This document shows positions 1 to 9,559 of a DNA stretch of 64,000 nt, piece after piece; within the stretch, counting starts at the first letter, position 1, and each line of letters starts with the position of its first letter. Where the stretch lies: the NCBI RefSeq assembly GCF_022347765.1, contig NZ_JAKRFZ010000011.1, forward strand, positions 100,006 through 164,005, given 5' to 3'. A model generated the notes under the pieces. That model had not been told where the DNA came from. It did no database searches and was given only the letters and a program-made list of their open reading frames with translations. Origin of the DNA: Pseudoalteromonas sp. OOF1S-7. Its GTDB lineage: Bacteria; Pseudomonadota; Gammaproteobacteria; Enterobacterales; Alteromonadaceae. Position numbers and translations under genes: made by a program.

Positions 1-694
1 GGACGCTATGCATACGCTCTACATGACCGATTTCGTGCAATAAAATCGCTCTGAGCGCACCCGGGTGTTCCGTCAGGCGCAATGCTAACTCGTCGGTGAC
101 CACCACCTGACCGTGGGGCAGCGCGAATGCGTTGGCGCCAAAATGGTCTGAGCGATACAGATCAATACGGTACTTATCGGTGGACAGACCAAGCTGCGAC
201 AACGTTTCGTGCCACAAATCCCGGACAGCCTGCTGCTGATCACCCGACAACTCACTGGGCGACAGCACAGTCTGCTCGATGAGCACCATAGACTGCTGTC
301 CCATTTGCTCCACCACCGCTTCGGGCATCGCTTGTACGGCCGTCACCGCGATTGTCGGCACCAGTTTAAAAAGCAGCACATAGAGCAAGACAGGCGTGGC
401 GACCAGCGCGCATACAATCAGCGCCAGGTTGCTCTCAAGGCGTGCCAGCAGCGCACTGTTTCGTCGCTGAAATGGCCAGCGATAGCGCGTGTCGAGCGGC
501 ACGAAGCGAGCGCCGTCTGCGAAGATCAGTTCACTGGCCTGCCCGGGTAAATGGGCCGATACACTGAGCGCTTCCGGTGTTGTTTCGTACACACATTCGT
601 CGCCTGCATAGATGGCAACGCGACTGTCGCTCAGCCGGGCAGTACTTTCCTGCACCCGGCTGCTATTTGGCTGATAAAAGTATCCGCGGATCAT
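1..694 (-). CDS. M48-family metallopeptidase, C-terminal part outside the window
   Basis: Reading the minus strand from an ATG at 694 gives an open frame of about 231 residues that runs off the left edge. A soluble N-terminal part of about 95 residues is followed by a hydrophobic membrane segment (around residues 100-120), then a region with LPHGQVVVTDELAL and the zinc motif HEIGH near residue 222, followed by VERMHS. HEXXH after a 'VVTDEL' strand is typical of M48 (Oma1/HtpX-like) peptidases; the downstream third zinc ligand is not visible. The ATG overlaps the last base of the stop codon of the YjgN-type gene before it, so the two are translationally coupled. This pairing of a YjgN/DUF898 protein with a membrane-tethered M48 peptidase suggests a joint role in envelope quality control (inference). 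Confidence 0.85.
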   Translation of the reverse strand, partial: MIRGYFYQPNSSRVQESTARLSDSRVAIYAGDECVYETTPEALSVSAHLPGQASELIFADGARFVPLDTRYRWPFQRRNSALLARLESNLALIVCALVATPVLLYVLLFKLVPTIAVTAVQAMPEAVVEQMGQQSMVLIEQTVLSPSELSGDQQQAVRDLWHETLSQLGLSTDKYRIDLYRSDHFGANAFALPHGQVVVTDELALRLTEHPGALRAILLHEIGHVERMHSV

Positions 695-1767
695 CAGGTC
701 AACGAGATATCAACGTCAAACACATTGGCAGCTTCTTCAGCAAAGGACGAGTCAGCTTGCTGCGCAGTGTCGAGCACCTGATCTGCCCCTGGTAACACTA
801 CCACCTGCGTTGCTTCAGCCAGCGCCTGGACTTTGCGCACTTTTGCCCAGGGGAAAGCCAGGCCGGCTGTCAGCACAATCGCAGCGGCATTGGTGGCCAA
901 AATCAGTGCATAGCGCTGCGGCTCCAGGTTCGATTTGAACTCCGCCACATCTTCAATCTGTGCATTGTTGAGGATGTGATTGCGGATCAGCGCCTGGTAG
1001 ATACCTTGTAGTGCAGAAATCACGAACAAATACAAAGGGAAAATCAACAACATGCCCATGTTGCCCGATGCCAGCTCACCTGGGTTAATGTTGATATCAC
1101 CTGCCAGACTAAATACGAGAACCAGCAACATCATCACAAGTATGCCCAGTAACATTACCAGTAATGCGGCTGCATAGTATTCTTTGCCCTCCAGCTGCAC
1201 TTGTACTGGCTTATCACCGTAGCGAATATTACTGTGGATATACGCGTCAATACGCTTCAGCACCCAGGGCATCAACAGATACAAGGTGAAAATACTGAAA
1301 AATGGGAGCACGACAAAGTTCACCATTGCTTCACCATAGCGACCTTTAAAGGCAAAGCGAATATTGCGATAGCGGGTCATACGCATACTGAACTTCAGGC
1401 CCTGATTGATCATCCAGGGCACCAATAATGCCAAAGCAAATGCCATCAAAGCGCCCACCAGCGGAAAGTAGCTCGACACCACGCTATAGATCACAAATAA
1501 GCCCACAGCGAGTAAACGGCCTTTGAGGATCTGCATTGGTGTTGCAAGATAGTCAAAACGGTGTCCGTCAAGCACAGTATGGCCGTAGAAGTATTGTTTA
1601 TTGCGCACCGTGGCCCATGCAGAGTAAATACCCAGCGTCAACAGCGTGAGCAACATGTTGATAATCCAGATACCGAAGTATTCTTTCCCACTCCCGGTGA
1701 ATCGCAGTTGAGATGGTGGGGGTTGACTGCCTGACTGCGCAGCTGCAGGCGTAGAAGTCGAGTCCAT
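694..1767 (-). CDS. YjgN/DUF898-family inner-membrane protein
   Basis: 357 residues. After a short Ser/Ala/Gln-rich N-terminus comes GSGKEYFGIWIINMLLTL, the signature opening of the DUF898 (YjgN) family, then about six to seven hydrophobic segments, including a second related block ending in WAKVRKVQALAEAT, which mirrors WATVRNKQYFYGH near residue 55. This internal duplication is typical of the family. Function is unknown; it is an integral inner-membrane protein. The stop overlaps the start of the downstream M48 peptidase by one base. The ATG lies 6 bp after an AAGGAAG ribosome binding site, itself directly preceded by a 10-bp tandem repeat. Confidence 0.85.
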   Translation of the reverse strand: MDSTSTPAAAQSGSQPPPSQLRFTGSGKEYFGIWIINMLLTLLTLGIYSAWATVRNKQYFYGHTVLDGHRFDYLATPMQILKGRLLAVGLFVIYSVVSSYFPLVGALMAFALALLVPWMINQGLKFSMRMTRYRNIRFAFKGRYGEAMVNFVVLPFFSIFTLYLLMPWVLKRIDAYIHSNIRYGDKPVQVQLEGKEYYAAALLVMLLGILVMMLLVLVFSLAGDININPGELASGNMGMLLIFPLYLFVISALQGIYQALIRNHILNNAQIEDVAEFKSNLEPQRYALILATNAAAIVLTAGLAFPWAKVRKVQALAEATQVVVLPGADQVLDTAQQADSSFAEEAANVFDVDISLT

Positions 1768-1780
1768 TGTTGGCTTCCTT

Positions 1781-1817
1781 TTTCGTTATTTTTCGTTATT
1801 TTTCGTTATTTTTCGTT
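1781..1817 (-). repeat. Four tandem 10-bp units upstream of the yjgN-type gene
   Basis: The unit TTTCGTTATT (plus strand) occurs three times exactly and a fourth time partially, ending just upstream of the ribosome binding site of the 694-1767 gene. On the coding strand it reads AATAACGAAA repeated. The period equals about one helical turn. It could be a slippage-prone spacer or a set of regulator half-sites. Confidence 0.8.
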
Positions 1818-1899
1818 TTCACACTACTGGCATCTTCATGGTGAACTGTCCCCATGAAAACTACGGAAAATTACATTAGAAAAGCCTTGAGCGCAATGC

Positions 1900-1940
1900 A
1901 TAAAAGCAAAACGCCGACGTAACCTGTCGGTTACCTCGGC
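1900..1940 (-). terminator. Intrinsic terminator after the 56-residue gene
   Basis: On the minus strand the arms GCCGA.GTAAC and GTTAC.TCGGC form an 11-bp stem with one mismatch and a 6-base loop, followed by GTTTTGCTTTT. It lies about 30 bp after the stop of the small gene at 1971. Confidence 0.6.
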
Positions 1941-1970
1941 GCTGTGTCTGAGTTGATGGGCTTGCTTTAC

Positions 1971-2141
1971 TTAGCAAGCACGCGTCAACCAATTCAGGAA
2001 GTGACGGGCTTCGCTGCCACTTGAAAATTGCGTTTGTTTGCGGCCTGAGCCATCAGCAAAAACGACTTTTGATTTATTGACCGAGATTGAACGTACGGGT
2101 TGTTCAACACGGATCTCTGTTCCGTTGTATGTATAAGACAT
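1971..2141 (-). CDS. Small hypothetical protein, 56 aa
   Basis: Starting at the ATG at 2141 the product begins MSYTYNGTEIRVEQPVRSIS and ends HFLNWLTRAC. A longer frame to 2228 exists, but the ATG at 2141 is the better start because the extra residues look like untranslated leader and a purine-rich GTGAG lies upstream. No signal peptide or membrane segment; the composition suggests a small soluble beta-rich domain. Family not recognised. An intrinsic terminator follows, supporting a real single-gene unit. Confidence 0.55.
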   Translation of the reverse strand: MSYTYNGTEIRVEQPVRSISVNKSKVVFADGSGRKQTQFSSGSEARHFLNWLTRAC

Positions 2142-2512
2142 AATAAAACTCACTTTTATAATGCGCAGCCTGGCGGCTATCGCTTTAAACAATAAACGAG
2201 CTTTATGACAGTTTGATACCAAAGCCAAAAAAGATCTGAGGTCAATGTTTCAACACCTTTGTGTTGTCCAACTGATGCTCATATCCAGGCTACTGGTATT
2301 GGCGATCGCGCATTTTTGCATTCACAACGTCCCCGATCGGGGCACTGCAGCAGTATATCGCCTGACTATAATAAGCTCTACTTTCTTAATTTTTTAATGC
2401 GGGCTTACTGGATCAAGGCAAGAGGGCATTACTTCTATGACGCTTTAAATCAGAGGTTATTTAAAGCAAGAGAGAAATAATAACTAAAAAGTTATCCAAA
2501 CACAAGAAAAAA
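2142..2512. other. Intergenic stretch without a supported gene
   Basis: About 370 bp between two minus-strand genes. It should hold the promoter of the 56-residue gene, but no unambiguous promoter, repeat or RNA was recognised. A 73-codon plus-strand open frame here lacks a ribosome binding site and looks random. Confidence 0.4.
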
Positions 2513-3238
2513 TTACGGTTTCATCACCTGATAATGCCCTCTCGATAATAAAGGGAACTGATCAGAAATTGCGTATATCTCTACCCGATAGCGGCCGACA
2601 GGCCAAAGGCGCTTGTGATAACGCACAAAATGCTGGCTATCTGCAGATTTAATCGCTACATTGCGAAACACGACGATTTGATTGTCTTCTTCTCTTATCC
2701 ACTTCACCAGCACTTTATGACCATAATCGGCACCAGTCTCGAAAATAGCAGTGATATTGCCGGCGTTAGCAGGGAAAATATTCTGCACAGCGTACCCTGA
2801 GTCAAATTCTGCCTGAGACGAGAAAAGTATCCTAGAGCTGCCATAATTCAGCTGCTCCGTTTGCGCTTGTAAATCACTGCTGAGCGCGATGTCTGCGAGC
2901 CTTTGGGCGGCAGCACGAACATCCGTGATCTGCAGTAAACTGTCATCATCCAGAATACCATGAGACGCCGCAAACTGAACCAGAGTGTCTTCATCTGCAA
3001 AGCGGATCGCCGTTTCGACCATAGAGTTGTTGAGGAATTGATTATCAGCGGGCGCGGTCTGGGTCTGTGTGCCTGTTTCTGCTAAGCCTAATGGCCTACC
3101 TGGTTCGCACTTCGGGCTGTGGCTCACTTCAGTAGCTAAGTCCACCTGCTCTGTAACGAGTGGCACCACAAAGGTGCCACGCAGAAACCAGCCTGAGATC
3201 ATACCTACCAAAAAGATCAGTAACATATAACGGATCAC
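2513..3238 (-). CDS. Membrane-anchored periplasmic protein of unknown function
   Basis: About 241 residues. One N-terminal hydrophobic segment (MLLIFLVGMISGWFL) anchors a polar, probably periplasmic domain. The C-terminal 90 residues alternate as short strands (ITAIFETGADYGHKVLVKW, then VGRYRVEIYAISDQ), suggesting an Ig-like sandwich. The start is uncertain: an in-frame GTG at 3238 sits about 6 bp after AGGAG, whereas the GTG at 3244 directly abuts it. It follows the lipoprotein gene at 3252 by a few bases, so the two probably form an envelope operon. Family not recognised. Confidence 0.6.
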   Translation of the reverse strand: MIRYMLLIFLVGMISGWFLRGTFVVPLVTEQVDLATEVSHSPKCEPGRPLGLAETGTQTQTAPADNQFLNNSMVETAIRFADEDTLVQFAASHGILDDDSLLQITDVRAAAQRLADIALSSDLQAQTEQLNYGSSRILFSSQAEFDSGYAVQNIFPANAGNITAIFETGADYGHKVLVKWIREEDNQIVVFRNVAIKSADSQHFVRYHKRLWPVGRYRVEIYAISDQFPLLSRGHYQVMKP

Positions 3239-3251
3239 AGGCACTCTCCTC

Positions 3252-3875
3252 TTAATTATTGAAGGCGTTTTTCACCCAGCTATCGCGCTCGGCGATACAG
3301 GCAGATGATGTTTCAAAGCTTTTTAAGTAGTGAACACGGTTATCACCACATTCCGTGTTGTGCTGCTTAACAGGTCCATAGCAAACGCCCAGCGCTTTTT
3401 TACCATTATCAATATAGCCAACACACAAATTGTGCTGCACGACATTCGTATCCGGCACTATGATTCCGCCGCCATTTTGACCGCTGGAATTCGCCCCGCA
3501 GTTCATTTGGTCAACCACATTAAGTGCATATTCAGACGCTTGCTTATAAACATTGTAGGTGTCTTTATATGTGGTTGTGCGGCCGGTTTTAGGATCTGTG
3601 CCCGTCTCGCCACTACGGCACGCTTTGACAGCGGCGGTGTAATAAATATCAGCATTTGCTAACTGAGATGACGCCTGCACACCACACGCATTGGCCGCTT
3701 CTCTGTCAGCATCAGTAATCAGTTCCTGTAAATTACAGCTATTGCCGCTGCTGCTCAGGCCTGAGCCCGATGAAATATCACCACTCGCTTCCTCTTCACC
3801 AACGCCTTCACACCCCGACAATGCGAATAGGCCCATTAGGACTAACGCCACTTTGCTTGCACCAATCACCTTCAT
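3252..3875 (-). CDS. Putative lipoprotein, Cys-rich, unknown function
   Basis: 207 residues. The N-terminus MKVIGASKVALVLMGLFALS followed by GC is a type II signal peptide with lipobox LSGC, so mature Cys22 should be lipidated. A Ser/Gly/Glu-rich linker follows, then a compact domain with several cysteines (CNLQ, ACGV, ACRS, NCGA, LCVG, VCYG, ECGD, ACIA) that could form disulfides in the periplasm. It is the first gene of a two-gene operon with 2513-3238. No characterised homologue recognised. Confidence 0.65.
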   Translation of the reverse strand: MKVIGASKVALVLMGLFALSGCEGVGEEEASGDISSGSGLSSSGNSCNLQELITDADREAANACGVQASSQLANADIYYTAAVKACRSGETGTDPKTGRTTTYKDTYNVYKQASEYALNVVDQMNCGANSSGQNGGGIIVPDTNVVQHNLCVGYIDNGKKALGVCYGPVKQHNTECGDNRVHYLKSFETSSACIAERDSWVKNAFNN

Positions 3876-4012
3876 ATCCCAATTTCCCCCATGAATAAAA
3901 GCCGCACAATCTATTGCAACAAACGCAACAGGTCAAGCCCGATTGTAACCAAAAGTAACAAATCAAAAGATTCGGAAGTCTGCTGATATGCAGAGGGTCA
4001 ACACAATATTTT

Positions 4013-4045
4013 GAAAGTAAAAGAAAAGGCGCGATTCACGCGCCT
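4013..4045 (-). terminator. Terminator of the metA-metH operon
   Basis: AGGCGCG and CGCGCCT (7 bp perfect, 5-base loop) at 4027-4045, followed on the minus strand by a TTTTCTTTT tract, about 35 bp after the stop codon of the second metH gene. Confidence 0.8.
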
Positions 4046-4078
4046 GACAGATGAGCTTATGGCTCTCATGTAAGTTGG

Positions 4079-6712
4079 TTATGATTGTGGCTCGTACCCT
4101 AAATTGGGTGACAGCCAGCGCTCGGCATCTGCCAACGTCATATTGCTGCGTTTGGCATAATCTTCAACCTGATCCTGCTGGATGGCTGCCACGGCAAAAT
4201 ATTTGGAATCCGGATGCGAGAAGTACCAGCCAGATACCGCCGCGCCCGGCCACATGGCATAAGAGCTGGTGAGCTTCATACCGATGCGACTTTCTACATC
4301 CAGCAACTGCCAGATTTTGTCTTTTTCGGTGTGCTCAGGACACGCCGGATAACCCGGCGCCGGGCGGATCCCCTGATAGTTCTCGCGGATCAGTTCTTCA
4401 TTGCTAAGCTTTTCATCCTCAGCAAAGCCCCAGTATTGCTTACGCACCTGTTCATGCAGGTATTCTGCAAAGGCCTCGGCCAGACGATCTGCCACGGCTT
4501 TCACCATAATTTTGTTGTAATCGTCCTGCTGCTGCTCGAATACCTCAGCCAAATCATCCTCTTCCAGTCCACCGGTGACGGCAAAAGCACCGAAGTAATC
4601 CGGCGTGCCTTTGGGTGCGATATAATCGGCCAGGCAATAGTTCGGAAAATCGGTTTTTTCGGTTTGCTGACGCAGCTGACAAGACTTCAGCAGCACTTCA
4701 CTGCGACGCTCATCGCGATAGATTTCAATGTCATCGCCCACCCGGTTGGCCGGGAACAAACCAATTACGCCCAGCGGTTGTAAACTGCCTTTGGCGCTCA
4801 GCTCGTCGAGCATGGCATTGGCATCGGCAAAAAGCTTTTGCGCTTCTTCACCCACCACTTCATCTTCCAGAATACGTGGGTATTTGCCCGCCAGTGTCCA
4901 GGTCATGAAAAAGGGTGTCCAGTCTATGTACTCGCGCAAGGTGGCAATACTGACGTCTTTAAACTCGGTAATGCCCAGCTTTTTGGGCACCGGTGGCGTG
5001 TAATTGTCCCAGTCGAGCTTAACCGCATTGTCCCGCGCGCGGGCCAAAGTAACGGGCTTAGAGCGGGGCTTTTTACGCGCCTGCTGCTCACGTACCTTAA
5101 CGTATTCACCGGCCGTTTTTTCCAGAAAGCCCGGCTTTTGTGTGGCACTGAGCAAACTGGAGACCACCCCAACCGCGCGACTGGCGTTGTTAACATACAC
5201 CACCCCCTTGTCGTATTGCGGTTCAATCTTGACCGCCGTATGCGCCTTTGACGTGGTTGCCCCGCCAATCAGCAGCGGGATCTCAAACCCCCGCCGGGTC
5301 ATCTCTTTCGCCACGTGTACCATTTCATCCAGCGACGGGGTGATCAGGCCCGACAAACCTATGGCATCAGCATTTTCATCTATCGCAGTCTGCAGGATTT
5401 TCTCTGCCGGCACCATTACGCCTAAATCCACAACTTCATAGTTATTACACTGAAGCACCACACCCACAATGTTTTTACCGATGTCGTGCACATCTCCTTT
5501 TACCGTCGCCATGATGATTTTACCATTGCTCTGGCCGGCCTGCTTCTCCGCTTCAATGTAAGGATCCAGATAGGCCACCGCCCGTTTCATCACGCGTGCA
5601 GATTTAACCACCTGAGGCAGGAACATTTTACCGGCACCAAATAAGTCGCCGACCACGTTCATGCCATCCATCAGCGGGCCTTCGATCACCTCTATGGGCT
5701 TGTCGAACTGCTGACGACAGGCTTCTGTGTCCTCTTCAATAAATTCAGTAATGCCTTTAACCAGCGCATGCTCAAGACGTTTGGCCACAGGCCAGCTGCG
5801 CCATTCCTGATCTTCGGCTTTCTCAGCCTGCGCCATGCCGGAGTAGTTAGGCGCGATGTCCACCAGACGCTCACCCGCTCCCGGATCAGTATTGAGGATC
5901 ACATCCTCTACCGCCTTACGCAGTTCATCGGGAATATCATCATATACCGTCAGCTGCCCGGCATTCACAATGCCCATGTCCATACCGGCCTGAATGGCGT
6001 GATATAAGAACACCGAGTGAATGGCCTCACGCACCGGATTATTGCCCCGGAACGAGAAAGATACATTCGATACCCCGCCCGACACTTTACAGTGCGGCAG
6101 GTTTTGTTTGATGCGTCGGGTACCTTCGATAAACTCAACGGCATAGTTATCGTGCTCTTCGATCCCCGTTGCCACAGCAAAGATATTAGGGTCAAAAATG
6201 ATGTCCTCAGGCGGGAAACCCAGTTCATCCACCAGAATGCGATAAGAACGCTCACAGATCTCAAACTTCCGGTCGGCGGTTTCGGCCTGGCCCGTTTCGT
6301 CGAATGCCATCACCACCACAGCCGCACCAAAGCGCTTAATGATTTTCGCCTGCCGCTCAAATGGCTCGCGACCTTCTTTAAGCGAGATGGAATTGACGAT
6401 GGCCTTGCCCTGAATACACTTCAGGCCCGCTTCAATCACTTCCCATTTAGAAGAGTCGACCATAATGGGCACACGGGAAATATCCGGCTCAGAGGCAATC
6501 AGGTTCAGGAACTTAACCATGGCGGCCTTGGAGTCCAGCATGGCTTCATCCATATTGATGTCGATCACCTGCGCGCCGTTTTCCACCTGGCTGCGTGCTA
6601 CATCCAGCGCGGCTTCGTAATCTTCTTCCAGGATCAATCGCTTAAAACGCGCCGAGCCGGTTACATTGGTTCTTTCACCGACGTTGGTAAAAATGGCTGT
6701 AGATTGCGTCAT
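4079..6712 (-). CDS. metH: Cobalamin-dependent methionine synthase, folate/B12/activation part
   Basis: 877 residues, equal to the last three quarters of normal MetH. The N-terminal [16 protein letters not shown] and the [14 protein letters not shown] block form the pterin-binding (methyltetrahydrofolate) barrel. The cap and B12 domain follow, with [11 protein letters not shown] (the DxHxxG motif whose His ligates cobalt, around residue 410) and [12 protein letters not shown]. The C-terminal third is the SAM-dependent reactivation domain ([36 protein letters not shown]). The homocysteine-binding domain is missing and encoded by the separate gene just upstream. The start codon has its own ribosome binding site (AGGAAG) and is in a different frame from that gene, so this is a true split. 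Both proteins must associate, or exchange cobalamin between them, to work (inference). Confidence 0.95.
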   Translation of the reverse strand: MTQSTAIFTNVGERTNVTGSARFKRLILEEDYEAALDVARSQVENGAQVIDINMDEAMLDSKAAMVKFLNLIASEPDISRVPIMVDSSKWEVIEAGLKCIQGKAIVNSISLKEGREPFERQAKIIKRFGAAVVVMAFDETGQAETADRKFEICERSYRILVDELGFPPEDIIFDPNIFAVATGIEEHDNYAVEFIEGTRRIKQNLPHCKVSGGVSNVSFSFRGNNPVREAIHSVFLYHAIQAGMDMGIVNAGQLTVYDDIPDELRKAVEDVILNTDPGAGERLVDIAPNYSGMAQAEKAEDQEWRSWPVAKRLEHALVKGITEFIEEDTEACRQQFDKPIEVIEGPLMDGMNVVGDLFGAGKMFLPQVVKSARVMKRAVAYLDPYIEAEKQAGQSNGKIIMATVKGDVHDIGKNIVGVVLQCNNYEVVDLGVMVPAEKILQTAIDENADAIGLSGLITPSLDEMVHVAKEMTRRGFEIPLLIGGATTSKAHTAVKIEPQYDKGVVYVNNASRAVGVVSSLLSATQKPGFLEKTAGEYVKVREQQARKKPRSKPVTLARARDNAVKLDWDNYTPPVPKKLGITEFKDVSIATLREYIDWTPFFMTWTLAGKYPRILEDEVVGEEAQKLFADANAMLDELSAKGSLQPLGVIGLFPANRVGDDIEIYRDERRSEVLLKSCQLRQQTEKTDFPNYCLADYIAPKGTPDYFGAFAVTGGLEEDDLAEVFEQQQDDYNKIMVKAVADRLAEAFAEYLHEQVRKQYWGFAEDEKLSNEELIRENYQGIRPAPGYPACPEHTEKDKIWQLLDVESRIGMKLTSSYAMWPGAAVSGWYFSHPDSKYFAVAAIQQDQVEDYAKRSNMTLADAERWLSPNLGYEPQS

Positions 6713-6723
6713 GTCAGTACTTC

Positions 6724-7812
6724 CTAATTAAGATTACAGGCTTCAAGGCCCGCAAGGCGCATTCTAACTTCAAGCTCAGGTAAAGTGCGCGGTGCCACCT
6801 GCTCCAGCCCTTTAACAAAAGCGCGAATATGTTCCGGCGTTGTACCACAACAACCACCCACAATATTTATAAAGCCTTCCTTACCCCAGTCAATGATTTC
6901 CTTCGCCATCTCCGGAGCTTCCAAGTCGTACTCGCCAAACTCATTCGGCAGACCCGCATTAGGGTGCACCGACGTATAGGTTTCACAGACCCGCGATAGC
7001 TCTTCAACGTAAGCACGCAACAGATCCGGCCCCAGTGCACAATTGAGCCCAATCGAGATAGGCTTAATATGGCGGATAGAGTTGTAAAAGGCTTCCGTTG
7101 TCTGGCCCGACAAGGTACGGCCTGAGGCATCCGTAATGGTGCCGGAGATCATCACCGGCAGGGTTATGCCGGTACGTTCAAAAGCTTCTTCTACCCCATA
7201 GGCCGCCGCCTTGGCATTCAGCGTATCGAAGATGGTTTCAATCAGGATCAAATGTGCGCCGCCTTCAATCAGGGCTTCGGTCGACTCAATATACGCAGCC
7301 ACCAGCTGATCAAACGACACATTGCGATATCCCGGGTCGTTGACATCCGGTGAAATAGAACAGGTTTTTGAGGTTGGCCCCAGAACACCGGCCACATACC
7401 TCGGTTTACTGGGATCTTTGGCAGTAACCTCATCACACACAGCCCGAGCCAGACGGGCCGACTCGACGTTGATCTCGCGGCTCAGGCTGGCCATGTCATA
7501 ATCTTCCATTGAAATGGTAGTGGCATTAAAGGTGTTGGTTTCTATGATGTCCGCACCGGCATCGAGGTATTCACGATGGATCTGGCGGATCACTTCGGGC
7601 TGAGTCAAACTGAGCAGGTCGTTATTACCTTTGATAAGGACATGCCAGTCTTTAAAACGCTCGCCCCGGTAATCTTCCTCTTCAAACTTATGTTGCTGGA
7701 TCATAGTGCCCATGGCGCCGTCGAGGATCAAAATGCGCTGCTGCATGGCCGTTTTCAACGCGTCAGCAATGGCAGAACCATTGATCGCGGTGGTGATTTG
7801 TTTATTCGGCAT
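6724..7812 (-). CDS. metH: Methionine synthase homocysteine-binding domain as a separate protein
   Basis: 362 residues forming the zinc-dependent homocysteine S-methyltransferase barrel: [15 protein letters not shown] near the N-terminus, and the zinc ligands in IGLNCALG (Cys about 250) and [12 protein letters not shown] (the Cys pair near 315). It ends right after the domain boundary (LEACNLN) with a stop codon; the folate/B12 part starts 11 bp later. Together the two proteins total about 1,239 residues, close to single-chain MetH of enteric bacteria (about 1,230). It overlaps the end of metA by 11 bp, so metA and both metH parts form one operon for the last steps of methionine synthesis. 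Confidence 0.95.
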   Translation of the reverse strand: MPNKQITTAINGSAIADALKTAMQQRILILDGAMGTMIQQHKFEEEDYRGERFKDWHVLIKGNNDLLSLTQPEVIRQIHREYLDAGADIIETNTFNATTISMEDYDMASLSREINVESARLARAVCDEVTAKDPSKPRYVAGVLGPTSKTCSISPDVNDPGYRNVSFDQLVAAYIESTEALIEGGAHLILIETIFDTLNAKAAAYGVEEAFERTGITLPVMISGTITDASGRTLSGQTTEAFYNSIRHIKPISIGLNCALGPDLLRAYVEELSRVCETYTSVHPNAGLPNEFGEYDLEAPEMAKEIIDWGKEGFINIVGGCCGTTPEHIRAFVKGLEQVAPRTLPELEVRMRLAGLEACNLN

Positions 7813-8749
7813 AATTGTTAGTCCTTACATCCTGGCTAACCAGATTAATATCGTACGGTGTGGTCTGGTAAACATAGTAGTTTAACCAGTTGGAGAATAA
7901 CAAAAAGGCATGGCTTTGCCATGTCTTGGATGGCTTTGCGTTCACATCATCTGCGGGAAAATAATTTTCCGGCTTGGGCGCATCCGGGCCTTTTTCGCAA
8001 TCGCGAAAATACTCTTTACTGAGGGTATCGGCATCGTATTCAGGGTGCCCGGTTATGTAGACCTGGCTGCCCGAAACATTCTTAATCAGGTAGGCTCCGA
8101 CCCGCTCTGAGCCCGCCAGTGTCACCAAATCCTCACAGGCATCTATTTTACTGGCCTCAATATGACCATAACGGGAATGCGGTACCAAAAACTCATCATC
8201 AAAGCCGCGGGTCAGCGCACCATGCTCAAAATAACACTGATGGCGAAAAACCCCGCACAACTTGTCTTTTTTAAGCGCCCGCTTCAGGCCATGATGATGG
8301 AACAGACCGGCATGTGCCGCCCAGCAGGAGAACAAAGTCGAGGTCACATGGTGTTCTGCCCAGTCGAAAAACGCCTGTAACTCTTCCCAGTAAGTCACCT
8401 CTTCATACTCAAGGTGAGCAAGTGGTGCTCCGGTGACAATCAATGCATCGTAGTTTTCTTCTCTGACATCCGAAAAATAGCGGTAAAACATGTTCAAATG
8501 TTGTTCTGAATTTTCTGAACTGCGGTGGGTGTCCAGGCGCAACAGATCGACGTTCACCTGCAAGGGTGTATTGGCCAGCAGCCGGATAAACTGTACTTCG
8601 GTCTCAACCTTATTGGGCATCAAATTAAGTATGGCCAGCCGCATTGGCCGGATCTCCTGCGTGCTGGCACGGCTTTGTGGCATCACAAAGACATTCTCAT
8701 GGCGCAAATGGCTGATGGCAGGTAAATCGTCGGTTACTGTGATTGGCAT
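7802..8749 (-). CDS. metA: Homoserine O-succinyltransferase (or acetyltransferase)
   Basis: 315 residues, the usual MetA length. It activates homoserine by acylating its hydroxyl, the committed step of methionine synthesis. Visible signatures: [18 protein letters not shown] near residue 35, the nucleophile region [16 protein letters not shown] (Cys about 142), HSRYGHIE with the catalytic His (about residue 192-196), and ITGHPEYD with the catalytic Glu. The choice between succinyl- and acetyl-CoA cannot be read with confidence. It is the first gene of the metA-metH-metH operon and is preceded by MetJ-like boxes. Confidence 0.95.
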   Translation of the reverse strand: MPITVTDDLPAISHLRHENVFVMPQSRASTQEIRPMRLAILNLMPNKVETEVQFIRLLANTPLQVNVDLLRLDTHRSSENSEQHLNMFYRYFSDVREENYDALIVTGAPLAHLEYEEVTYWEELQAFFDWAEHHVTSTLFSCWAAHAGLFHHHGLKRALKKDKLCGVFRHQCYFEHGALTRGFDDEFLVPHSRYGHIEASKIDACEDLVTLAGSERVGAYLIKNVSGSQVYITGHPEYDADTLSKEYFRDCEKGPDAPKPENYFPADDVNAKPSKTWQSHAFLLFSNWLNYYVYQTTPYDINLVSQDVRTNNYAE

Positions 8750-8799
8750 AGTATTCCCCTAGGTGGCCGGACCTTGGTAGGCAGATCCGCTTATCAGCA

Positions 8800-8850
8800 A
8801 TATTATGAAGCAATGGGAATAAATTTCAACTTCTAGATGTTTAGCCGTCT
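8800..8850 (-). promoter_or_regulatory. metA promoter with MetJ-like boxes
   Basis: On the minus strand TTGAAA (plus 8824-8829) and TAATAT (plus 8800-8805) are separated by 18 bp, a plausible sigma-70 promoter. Just upstream, AGATGTTT and AGCCGTCT (8835-8850) are two adjacent 8-bp units close to the MetJ box AGACGTCT. This fits repression of the operon by MetJ with S-adenosylmethionine. The assignment rests on motif resemblance. Confidence 0.55.
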
Positions 8851-9052
8851 ATATAAAATAATATGGCAATCCTCTAAAATGTCACTTTGAGTAATTGACA
8901 GGTGCAGGTCACTGCATCGTTCAGCCCCTAGTTCAAACTTGACTGCAGTGCGATGACTGCTTCAGCTGCGCTGCAACAAAATACCTCTTTATTTTCCTTA
9001 CCTTATATATGTACAATACGTGAGATCTACATAATAAAAAAAGGAAATTAAA

Positions 9053-9403
9053 ATGAAAAAGCTCATTTTAGGCTGCGCAATGTTAATGGCTGGGCAAGCA
9101 CAGGCGGCCTGGTTAACTGCCGGTGGCAGCATAGATGCAATTACTGTGTATGCAAATACCAATACCATTTTGGTCACGCTACAAGCTGGTACAAGCAACT
9201 TAACTAACAATTGCACAACTAAAACTCCCGTACTGGCTATCAGCTCTAATCTACCCGAAGAAAGACGTAACCGCATGTACTCCATGCTGCTGGCTAAAAA
9301 AGCGAGCGGCAAAGCGGTGAGCCTGACTTACGACTCTGCAGCGGCATGTGAACCCTGGGACTCAAACAGCGCGGCTTATTCACGCATCGTTCGCATGTAC
9401 TAA
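9053..9403 (+). CDS. Small secreted protein of unknown function
   Basis: 116 residues. A signal peptide (MKKLILGCAMLMAGQAQA, cleavage about residue 18-19) precedes a mature part of about 98 residues with two cysteines (NNCTT and AACEPW), likely one disulfide. A purine-rich AAAAAAAGGAAATTAAA precedes the ATG. It resembles the small secreted proteins common in Vibrio and Pseudoalteromonas whose role is unknown. It stands alone between the divergent metA operon and the end of the tail locus. Confidence 0.7.
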   Translation: MKKLILGCAMLMAGQAQAAWLTAGGSIDAITVYANTNTILVTLQAGTSNLTNNCTTKTPVLAISSNLPEERRNRMYSMLLAKKASGKAVSLTYDSAAACEPWDSNSAAYSRIVRMY

Positions 9404-9424
9404 GTAATAGGCAATTCGCTCAGA

Positions 9425-9505
9425 TAGCCCGATACAGACACCGTCTTTGTCGGGCTAAATAAAGTGGCAGGACACCATTTGCCATGTAACGACGCCAAAT
9501 GGTGT
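9425..9505. terminator. Two inverted repeats between convergent transcription units
   Basis: TAGCCCGA/TCGGGCTA (9425-9457) with a partly paired interior, and ACACCATTTG/CAAATGGTGT (9472-9481 and 9496-9505, 10 bp perfect). They lie between the plus-strand secreted protein gene and the minus-strand end of the tail locus. No strong T-run follows either, so bidirectional termination is likely but unproven. Confidence 0.45.
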
Positions 9506-9559
9506 ATTGAAAGGAACAGAGAAAGGACTTTTTCGCATCAGGCCGATGCGATGGTGGGA

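Noticed and set aside
2259..2480. 73-codon plus-strand open frame
   Set aside because: No ribosome binding site, codon use unlike neighbours and no recognisable domain; treated as chance.
4214..4783. Long plus-strand frames opposite metH (189 codons and others)
   Set aside because: Antisense shadows of a firmly identified gene; GC-rich coding sequence often leaves such frames open.
9520..9556. GCATC/GATGC hairpin after gpD as a terminator
   Set aside because: On the transcribed strand it is followed by A residues, not U, so it does not fit an intrinsic terminator.
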